64,000 nt of DNA, taken from Halobacillus shinanisalinarum (lineage in GTDB: Bacteria; Bacillota; Bacilli; Bacillales; Halobacillaceae). Within the stretch, counting starts at the first letter, position 1. Every line of letters begins with the position of its first letter. The notes under the pieces are model-generated. The model did not search any database and was not told the origin of the DNA. It was given only the letters and a program-made list of their open reading frames with translations. The stretch is from positions 4,628,001 to 4,692,000 of the forward strand of contig NZ_CP095074.1 of the NCBI RefSeq assembly GCF_022919835.1, in the 5' to 3' direction. Shown here piece by piece: positions 58,186 to 64,000 of the stretch. Both the position numbers and the translations under genes were made by a program.

Positions 58186-60261
58186 ATGAGTAAAATGCGC
58201 GTATATGAATATGCAAAAGAAAATGAACTATCCAGTAAACAAGTGATTGATAAAATGAAAGACATGAAAGTAGAGGTTTCTAATCACATGTCTATGGTTG
58301 AGGACGACGTAAAAGGAAAACTTGACCAGGCCTTTGGAAAGGGCGCAAAGAAAGAAAATAAACCTGCTGCCAAAGGGAAAAATAATCAAAAGCCTCAGCA
58401 AAATCAGGCACAAAAAAAGAATCAAAAACAGAAAAAGAATCACCGTCCGCAACATAATAAGCAGCAAAAGCCACAAAATCAAAAACCGCAGCCTAAGAAG
58501 AAGCAAACACCTGAGAAAATTACTTATTTAGGTTCACTAACTGTTGGAGAACTTGCTGAAAAGTTAGGCAAAGATTCTGCAGAAATTATCAAAAAATTGA
58601 TGGGCCTAGGTGTAATGGCTACGAAAAACCAGGATCTTGACAGTGATTCTATCGAATTAATCTGTGCGGAATTTGGTGTGGAAGTGGAAGAAGAAGTCGT
58701 TGTGGATGAAACGGACATCGAGAACTGGATTTCTGAAGATGCAGAGGAAGATTTACAGGAACGCCCAGCCGTTGTCACCATCATGGGACACGTTGACCAC
58801 GGAAAAACGACCTTGCTTGATTCGATTCGTGATACGAAAGTAACAGAGGGTGAAGCTGGCGGAATCACTCAGCATATTGGGGCCTATCAAGTTGAAGAAA
58901 ACGGAAAGAAAATCACATTTTTAGATACACCAGGTCACGCTGCTTTCACGAGCATGCGGTCTCGCGGGGCACAAATTACCGATATTGCGATCTTAGTCGT
59001 AGCTGCAGATGATGGTGTAATGCCGCAAACGCGGGAAGCGATTAACCACGCAAAAGCGGCCGAGGTACCAATTATCGTAGCTGTTAATAAAATGGATAAA
59101 GAAGGGGCAAACCCGGATCGTGTCATGCAGGAATTAATGGAATATGAATTAATTTCGGAAGACTTTGGCGGAGATACAATTTTCGTTAAAATGTCCGCGG
59201 TTGAAGGGAAAGGGATAGATGAATTGCTTGAAATGATTATTCTCGTTTCTGAGATGGAAGAATTTAAAGCAAATCCTGATCGCTTAGCATCCGGTACAGT
59301 TGTTGAAGCAGAGCTTGATAAAGGACGCGGCCCTGTAGCCACCCTTCTTGTACAAAATGGTACACTGAATGTCAGTGATGCCGTGGTTGTCGGGAACACA
59401 TTCGGTCGTGTTCGGGCAATGGTGAACGAAATTGGTAGAAGAGTAAAAACAGCTGGCCCTTCTACTCCAGTTGAAATTACCGGATTAAATCATGTTCCAC
59501 AAGCTGGTGACCGCTTCCTTGCTTTTGAAGATGAGAAGAAAGCACGTTCGATTGGTGAGGCGCGTCAGCAGAAACAAATTGAAGCGGACCGCAGTTCTAC
59601 CGCTAAGGTAAGTCTTGATGATCTGTTTGAACAAATCAAACACGGAAACATTAAAGACATCAATTTAATTTTGAAAGCAGATGTGCAAGGATCTCTTGAG
59701 GCGCTGGCAGGTTCACTTCAGAAGATTGAAGTCGAAGGTGTGAAGGTGAAAATCATTCATACTGGTGTAGGAGCGATTACAGAATCTGATATTTCGCTTG
59801 CTTCGGCTTCAAATGCAATTGTCATCGGGTTTAACGTTCGCCCAGATGGAAATGCTAGAAAAGCAGCAGAATCTGAAGATGTTGAAATTCGTCTGCACAA
59901 TATCATTTATAAAGTCATGGAAGAAATTGAAGCGGCTATGAAAGGGATGCTTGATCCAGAATATGAAGAAAAAATCATTGGTCAAGTGGAGGTCCGCGAG
60001 ATCTTTAAAGTTTCTAAAATTGGTACCATCGCCGGCTCTTACGTTACAGATGGTAAGATTACCCGTAATTCAGGGATCCGTGTTATCCGTGACGGTGTAG
60101 TGATTTATGAAGGGGAAGTAGACGCCCTTAAACGTTACAAAGATGATGCCAAAGAAGTGGCTCAAGGATATGAGTGCGGAGTAACCATTAAGAACTTTAA
60201 CGATGTAAAAGTCGGCGACATCATTGAGCCTTATGTTATGCAGGAAATTGAACGTAAATGA
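58186..60261 (+). CDS. infB: Translation initiation factor IF-2
   Basis: A 691-residue GTPase that places initiator tRNA on the 30S subunit. The N-terminal domain starts [20 protein letters not shown] and is followed by a Lys/Gln/Asn-rich low-complexity linker (about 50-110). The G domain has G1 [13 protein letters not shown]3 DTPGHAAF and G4 NKMDK; beta-barrel domains II to IV complete the C-terminus. The ATG at 58186 follows GGGGGTGAAAG. The open frame back to 58054 lies within ylxQ in another frame. Its stop overlaps ylxP (ATGA). Confidence 0.97.
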   Translation: MSKMRVYEYAKENELSSKQVIDKMKDMKVEVSNHMSMVEDDVKGKLDQAFGKGAKKENKPAAKGKNNQKPQQNQAQKKNQKQKKNHRPQHNKQQKPQNQKPQPKKKQTPEKITYLGSLTVGELAEKLGKDSAEIIKKLMGLGVMATKNQDLDSDSIELICAEFGVEVEEEVVVDETDIENWISEDAEEDLQERPAVVTIMGHVDHGKTTLLDSIRDTKVTEGEAGGITQHIGAYQVEENGKKITFLDTPGHAAFTSMRSRGAQITDIAILVVAADDGVMPQTREAINHAKAAEVPIIVAVNKMDKEGANPDRVMQELMEYELISEDFGGDTIFVKMSAVEGKGIDELLEMIILVSEMEEFKANPDRLASGTVVEAELDKGRGPVATLLVQNGTLNVSDAVVVGNTFGRVRAMVNEIGRRVKTAGPSTPVEITGLNHVPQAGDRFLAFEDEKKARSIGEARQQKQIEADRSSTAKVSLDDLFEQIKHGNIKDINLILKADVQGSLEALAGSLQKIEVEGVKVKIIHTGVGAITESDISLASASNAIVIGFNVRPDGNARKAAESEDVEIRLHNIIYKVMEEIEAAMKGMLDPEYEEKIIGQVEVREIFKVSKIGTIAGSYVTDGKITRNSGIRVIRDGVVIYEGEVDALKRYKDDAKEVAQGYECGVTIKNFNDVKVGDIIEPYVMQEIERK

Positions 60262-60536
60262 TTTTAAGTGCTGAGGTGGAAGCGATGATCTATGAAGCCC
60301 AGTCCTTAAAAGAAAAGCGTTCCGTTATTAAAAGAGTACAAACGAGGCTGAAGAATGAATTTAATGTAGCTGTCAGTGAGCTTGATCATCAAAATTTGTG
60401 GCAGCGTACATGTATCGGAATTGTTACGATTTCAAGCAGTAAAGTGATTGCGGAACAAACGATCCAGCAGGCTTTAGCTTTCGTTGACTCTTTTCCTGAA
60501 TTAGAACGAACAGAAACAGTCCAAGAATGGTTGTAG
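60258..60536 (+). CDS. ylxP: DUF503 family protein YlxP
   Basis: A 92-residue protein of unknown function. The DUF503 hallmarks are [20 protein letters not shown] followed by [20 protein letters not shown]. It starts within the infB stop (ATGA), so it is translationally coupled. It is conserved between infB and rbfA in many Firmicutes, which suggests a link to translation or ribosome assembly. Confidence 0.93.
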   Translation: MILSAEVEAMIYEAQSLKEKRSVIKRVQTRLKNEFNVAVSELDHQNLWQRTCIGIVTISSSKVIAEQTIQQALAFVDSFPELERTETVQEWL

Positions 60537-60566
60537 ATGTTTTAGTTTTGAAGAGGTGAAGGTAGA

Positions 60567-60917
60567 ATGAATGATTTACGTGCAAACCGTGTCGGTGAGC
60601 AGATGAAGAAAGAAATGAGCGATATCATCAGCAAGAAGATAAAGGACCCTAGAGTGGGCTTTGTTACCGTTACTGAAGTGAAGGTAACCGGTGATCTTCA
60701 ACAAGCTAAGGTGTACATTTCAGTGCTTGGTGACGACAAGCAAAAACATGATACACTTGTCGGTCTAGCAAAGGCGAAAGGATTTATTCGCTCGGAGATT
60801 GGTCAAAGGATCCGTTTACGTAAGACGCCAGAGATCATGTTTGAATTTGATGAAGCGATCGAACGTGGAAATCGCATTGAAACGATTCTTAAGGATCTGA
60901 ATGATACTGACAGTTAA
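60567..60917 (+). CDS. rbfA: Ribosome-binding factor A
   Basis: A 116-residue KH-fold protein that matures the 16S rRNA 5' end in the 30S subunit. Its conserved blocks are [40 protein letters not shown] and [37 protein letters not shown] gap of about 130 bases with a possible promoter separates it from truB. Confidence 0.97.
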   Translation: MNDLRANRVGEQMKKEMSDIISKKIKDPRVGFVTVTEVKVTGDLQQAKVYISVLGDDKQKHDTLVGLAKAKGFIRSEIGQRIRLRKTPEIMFEFDEAIERGNRIETILKDLNDTDS

Positions 60918-60983
60918 GCACAAAAGCAAAAAGTGCCTTTCAAGAAATAGGTTCTGCTTTTGAGCTAGAGATGAACAAAAAAG

Positions 60984-61009
60984 GAATCCGTGCTATAATG
61001 CACGGATTC
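60984..61009 (+). promoter_or_regulatory. Extended -10 promoter enclosed in a palindrome upstream of truB
   Basis: GAATCCGTGC (60984-60993) and GCACGGATTC (61000-61009) form a perfect 10-bp inverted repeat whose 6-base loop is exactly TATAAT (60994-60999). TGC just before TATAAT makes a consensus extended -10. There is no good -35 (ATGAAC at the 17-base position). The palindrome could be an operator overlapping the promoter, or an RNA hairpin; no T-run follows. The truB start is 37 bases downstream. Confidence 0.6.
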
Positions 61010-61046
61010 TCTATTATGTACAATAATAATGTGTGGGGTGGAATTC

Positions 61047-61943
61047 ATGGATGGTATTCTCCCATTATGGAAAGAAAAAGGGTACACATCACATGACTGT
61101 GTGAGTAAAGCACGAGGCATGTTAAAGACTCGCAAAATCGGTCATACAGGAACCCTTGATCCAGATGTGGAAGGGGTCTTGCCGCTTTGTGTCGGCAAGG
61201 CAACAAAAATCGTGCCTTTTTTAACAGATACAGAAAAAGTTTATGAAGCTGTGATCACGTTGGGGTCGTCAACGGAAACGGAAGATGCCACAGGGGAAGT
61301 TGTAGAACAGAAACCCGTTCTTGATGAGATTCCTGTCAGTAAAATTCAGTCCGTTCTAAAATCTTTCACGGGAGAGATTACACAAGTCCCGCCCATGTAT
61401 TCAGCCGTAAAGGTTAAGGGGAAGCGTTTATACCAATATGCACGGGAAGGTATAGAAGTGGATAGGCCTGATCGAAAAGTGACCATAAAAACGATAGAGC
61501 TTCTCGAGAAACAATTCCCTGTAAAAAGCGAACGGCTGTCAATTCCCATTCGGGTCGTTTGTTCCAAGGGTACATATATTCGAACATTGTGTGTAGATAT
61601 TGGCAGGGAACTTGGTTTTCCGGCCCATATGTCCACACTCGTCCGCCTTCAAACAGGTGCAATTAGGCAAAACGATTGTTTTACCTTTGATCAAGTCCAG
61701 TACTATGTTGACCTAAAGCGGCAAGAGGATTTGCTTTTACCCCTGTCAAAAGGTCTCGAACATATGCCTTCCTTACAAATTTCTGAACAGGAAAAGCAGG
61801 CCATTCTCCATGGACAGGTACTGCCAAAGCCAAAGGAAGTAACAGCATCTGAATTTAGTATCATTTGTAATCATGAAGTGATAGCTATGTACCAGGTTCA
61901 CCCAACTAAACCAGATAAAATAAAGCCCATCCGCGTCTTTTGA
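61047..61943 (+). CDS. truB: tRNA pseudouridine-55 synthase
   Basis: A 298-residue enzyme that makes pseudouridine 55 in the T-loop of tRNAs. The catalytic Asp is in KIGHTGTLDPDVEGVLPLC. Other blocks are PPMYSAVKVKGKRLYQYARE and SKGTYIRTLCVDIGRELGFP, with a C-terminal PUA-like domain (about 245-298). The ATG at 61047 follows GGGGTGGAATTC; an ATG at 61029 would put the RBS inside the gene. The N-terminal TSHDCV is preceded by LWKEKGY where relatives have LxKPxGM, a small deviation. Confidence 0.95.
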   Translation: MDGILPLWKEKGYTSHDCVSKARGMLKTRKIGHTGTLDPDVEGVLPLCVGKATKIVPFLTDTEKVYEAVITLGSSTETEDATGEVVEQKPVLDEIPVSKIQSVLKSFTGEITQVPPMYSAVKVKGKRLYQYAREGIEVDRPDRKVTIKTIELLEKQFPVKSERLSIPIRVVCSKGTYIRTLCVDIGRELGFPAHMSTLVRLQTGAIRQNDCFTFDQVQYYVDLKRQEDLLLPLSKGLEHMPSLQISEQEKQAILHGQVLPKPKEVTASEFSIICNHEVIAMYQVHPTKPDKIKPIRVF

Positions 61944-61971
61944 AATTTTTTTAGTAAAGCAGGTGAGTGAT

Positions 61972-62910
61972 ATGAAGACAATTGAATTATCTGCCTCAAA
62001 TCCAGATCTTACTCATGATCTTAATCCGAGCGCTGTTGCCGTTGGATTCTTTGATGGTGTCCATAAAGGTCACCAGGAAGTAATTATAACCGCTCAAAAT
62101 AAAGCAGATCAACTTGGATTATCCAATGCAGTTATGACATTTGATCCCCACCCTTCTGTCGTTTTAAATAGGGCTGTGCAGCACGCGAGGTACATTACCC
62201 CACTGGCTGAGAAGCAGGATATTTTAGAAGCTATGGGAGTTGATTACTTATTTGTCGTGCGATTTGATCAGTCACTAGCTGCTTTATCCCCCCAACAGTT
62301 TGTCGATGACTTTTTCGTTGGTTTAAATATTAAGCATGTTGTTGCTGGATTTGATTTCAGTTATGGTCATAAAGGAAAAGGTTCGATGGAGACACTTCCT
62401 GAACATGCCCAGGGGCGTTTGACCTATACCATTGTTGAAAAAGTGGAACAGGAAAACTCAAAAGTGAGCTCGACAAGAATTCGTAAGCTCTTGGATGATG
62501 GAGAGATAGTAGAGGTTAGTGAACTGCTTGGAAGACCTTTTCATGTTAGAGGAACCGTCGTTTCAGGCGATGAGCGGGGGCGGACAATTGGTTATCCGAC
62601 AGCTAATATGGCGGACACGAATCAATATTACTTACCGAAATCCGGTGTTTATGCGGTTAAAGCTGCTCATCAGGGGGAACAATTTTATGGAATGGCCAAC
62701 CTCGGTGTAAAACCAACCTTTCAGGAAGACAGCACAGTACCAATGTTAGAAATACATCTTTTTGACTTCGATCAAGACTTGTATGGTGCCGAGCTTACTG
62801 TGTATTTTCATAAGTATATCCGAGCTGAGCAGAAATTCAATGGGATTGAGCAAATCGTTGCCCAGCTTGAGAATGATGAAGCGGAAATCCGTCGCTTTTT
62901 TAAGCAATAA
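61972..62910 (+). CDS. ribF: Bifunctional riboflavin kinase / FAD synthetase
   Basis: A 312-residue enzyme that makes FMN and FAD. The N-terminal nucleotidyltransferase domain shows AVAVGFFDGVHKGHQEVI, MTFDPHPSVVL, FDFSYGHKGKG and KVSSTRIRKLL. The C-terminal kinase domain has GDERGRTIGYPTANM and MANLGVKPTF. The ATG at 61972 follows CAGGTGAGTGAT; a GTG at 61963 lies within that RBS. It is placed after truB as in B. subtilis (ribC). Confidence 0.96.
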   Translation: MKTIELSASNPDLTHDLNPSAVAVGFFDGVHKGHQEVIITAQNKADQLGLSNAVMTFDPHPSVVLNRAVQHARYITPLAEKQDILEAMGVDYLFVVRFDQSLAALSPQQFVDDFFVGLNIKHVVAGFDFSYGHKGKGSMETLPEHAQGRLTYTIVEKVEQENSKVSSTRIRKLLDDGEIVEVSELLGRPFHVRGTVVSGDERGRTIGYPTANMADTNQYYLPKSGVYAVKAAHQGEQFYGMANLGVKPTFQEDSTVPMLEIHLFDFDQDLYGAELTVYFHKYIRAEQKFNGIEQIVAQLENDEAEIRRFFKQ

Positions 62911-62930
62911 AGGCAGTTTATCCTTGCATT

Positions 62931-63041
62931 TTAGATGCAAAAACGGTACGCTTTAATATGGAACCTTCGCTTGGCGGTACGTAACTCCGACGTCCGCTCG
63001 GGGAAAGGGAATCTGAAAATTTTTTAGGAGGTGTAGCTATA
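62931..63041 (+). promoter_or_regulatory. rpsO promoter and structured leader
   Basis: A weak sigma-A candidate, TTAGAT (62931-62936), 17 bases, TAATAT (62954-62959), lies just after ribF. The transcript would contain GCGGTACGT (62974-62982) pairing with ACGTCCGC (62990-62997) around AACTCCG with one bulged T. Outer CCTT (62964-62967) can pair with AAGG (63005-63008). This is consistent in position with the S15-binding autoregulatory leaders known for rpsO in related bacilli. Confidence 0.5.
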
Positions 63042-63311
63042 ATGGCTATCACACAAGAACGTAAAAATGAATTAATCAATGAGTACAAAACTCATGATAA
63101 CGACACAGGTTCTGCAGAAGTACAAATCGCTGTACTTACTGAACAAATTACGAGCCTGAACGAACACCTGCGTACACACAAGCAGGATCACCATTCTCGT
63201 CGTGGATTGCTTAAAATGGTAGGTAAACGCCGTAATTTGCTTAACTACCTACGTAATAAAGATATTACACGTTACCGTGAGTTAATTAAGAGTCTTGGCT
63301 TGCGTCGCTAA
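63042..63311 (+). CDS. rpsO: 30S ribosomal protein S15
   Basis: An 89-residue primary 16S rRNA-binding protein. The conserved sequence includes [40 protein letters not shown] and [20 protein letters not shown]. Length is the family norm. RBS: TTAGGAGGTGTAGC. A structured leader precedes it and a strong terminator follows, so it is probably transcribed largely as its own unit. Confidence 0.98.
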   Translation: MAITQERKNELINEYKTHDNDTGSAEVQIAVLTEQITSLNEHLRTHKQDHHSRRGLLKMVGKRRNLLNYLRNKDITRYRELIKSLGLRR

Positions 63312-63319
63312 TGTAGGAA

Positions 63320-63365
63320 GAAAAAGCGGGAGTTATTCCCGCTTTTTCTGTATGTTTACATACAG
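63320..63365 (+). terminator. Terminator after rpsO, followed by a small hairpin
   Basis: A perfect 12-bp stem, GAAAAAGCGGGA (63320-63331) with TCCCGCTTTTTC (63337-63348), loop GTTAT. A second short hairpin, CTGTATG with CATACAG around TTTA (63348-63365), follows at once in the pnp upstream region. Confidence 0.85.
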
Positions 63366-63433
63366 AAGGGTGTAAACTTTAGGTAGGCCCTATTTTTATA
63401 ATTTTTGTTTTTTTGAGAGGAGTAAAGTGCTTT

Positions 63434-64000
63434 ATGGCAGAAGAAAAGCAAGTGTTTTCGATTGACGTAGCAGGCCGGACATTCTCCGTTGAAGTAGGAG
63501 AATTGGCTAAACAGGCTAATGGAGCTGCTATGATCAGCTATGGTGATACGGCGGTTCTTTCCACCGCGACAGGTTCTAAAGAGCCAAAGGATTTACCATT
63601 TTTCCCGCTCACTGTTAACTATGAAGAGCGTTTATATGCAGTTGGTAAAATCCCGGGAGGTTTTATTAAGCGTGAGGGGCGCCCAAGTGATAAGGCTGTA
63701 TTGGCTTCCCGTCTGATTGACCGCCCAATACGTCCCATGTTTCCTGATGGTTACCGAAATGACGTACAAGTAATAGGTACAGTTATGAGTGTAGATCAGG
63801 ATTGTTCATCTGAGATGGCTGCGATGCTAGGATCCTCTATTGCTTTAGGAATATCCGATATACCATTTGGCGGTCCGATTGCCGGTGTGATTATTGGAAG
63901 AGTTGATGGCGAGCTAATCATCAACCCAACGGTCAAGCAACAGGAAAACAGTGATATCAACTTGACTGTCGCTGGAACAAAAGATGCGATTAACATGGTT
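63434..64000 (+). CDS. pnp: Polyribonucleotide nucleotidyltransferase (PNPase), 3'-truncated by window edge
   Basis: The first 189 residues of a 3'-5' phosphorolytic exoribonuclease, usually about 700 residues. [20 protein letters not shown] begins the first RNase PH domain. [31 protein letters not shown] and [20 protein letters not shown] are the core motifs. The ATG at 63434 follows GAGAGGAGTAAAG. It lies after rpsO as in nearly all Bacillaceae. The frame is open to the window end. Confidence 0.97.
   Translation, partial: MAEEKQVFSIDVAGRTFSVEVGELAKQANGAAMISYGDTAVLSTATGSKEPKDLPFFPLTVNYEERLYAVGKIPGGFIKREGRPSDKAVLASRLIDRPIRPMFPDGYRNDVQVIGTVMSVDQDCSSEMAAMLGSSIALGISDIPFGGPIAGVIIGRVDGELIINPTVKQQENSDINLTVAGTKDAINMV

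Noticed and set aside
58370..58510. Repetitive Lys/Gln/Asn-rich stretch as a DNA repeat
   Set aside because: It is the normal low-complexity N-terminal linker of IF-2, not a separate repeat feature.
63007..63021. CodY-box-like sequence ahead of rpsO
   Set aside because: Only about 10 of 15 positions match AATTTTCWGAAAATT, and the site overlaps the RBS region of a ribosomal protein gene. Too weak.
1..64000. CRISPR array, prophage, toxin-antitoxin or biosynthetic cluster
   Set aside because: No regularly spaced repeats, phage genes or accessory modules were seen. The window is conserved core genome apart from intergenic repeats.

Overview
The window is a gene-dense, almost entirely plus-strand stretch of a low-GC Gram-positive chromosome. 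Gene order matches the Bacillus subtilis segment from ylqF/rbgA to pnpA nearly gene for gene. Family features point to a member of the Bacillaceae: a CodW-type HslV, CodY, FliY, CheC and CheD, SwrD, PolC, and TTG/GTG starts with strong Shine-Dalgarno sites. The many acidic residues and the intergenic repeats suggest a halophilic genus such as Halobacillus or a relative; the genus is an inference.

Layout. 1-4.2 kb: end of rbgA, a 741-bp repeat-bearing spacer, rnhB, and the orphan pair ylqG-ylqH. 4.3-9.6 kb: sucCD, dprA, topA. 10.0-13.7 kb: xerC-hslV-hslU-codY, without the trmFO gene usually found between topA and xerC. 14.1-41.5 kb: one very large flagellar and chemotaxis cluster from flgB through sigD to a SwrB-like gene. 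It encodes basal body, MS ring, rotor and switch, export apparatus, hook, FlhF/FlhG, and the CheA/W/Y/B/C/D system. 41.7-49.3 kb: rpsB-tsf-pyrH-frr-uppS-cdsA-dxr-rseP. 49.4-55.6 kb: proS and polC. 56.0-64.0 kb: rimP-nusA-ylxR-ylxQ-infB-ylxP-rbfA-truB-ribF-rpsO and the start of pnp.

The main unusual signals are intergenic. (1) A family of small inverted-repeat elements with ends resembling GTTCAAAAAGT lies in the rbgA-rnhB, flhB-flhA, frr-uppS and dxr-rseP gaps. Three copies (about 51, 196 and 200 bp) appear to be flanked by about 6-bp direct duplications, like non-autonomous transposable elements. (2) Four genes (cheB, cheC, dxr, rseP) are each broken by an apparent one-base deletion in a short G or C run. 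The shared signature suggests base-calling or assembly error. (3) A perfect consensus extended -10 promoter sits in the loop of a 10-bp palindrome ahead of truB. (4) Two hairpins lie in the leader between a sigma-A promoter and rimP-nusA, consistent with attenuation. (5) A hairpin separates the Shine-Dalgarno sequence from the swrD start codon.

No tRNA or rRNA gene, intact insertion sequence, prophage, CRISPR array, defence system or secondary-metabolite cluster was seen. I found no clearly new multi-gene system; most of the window is conserved core genome.
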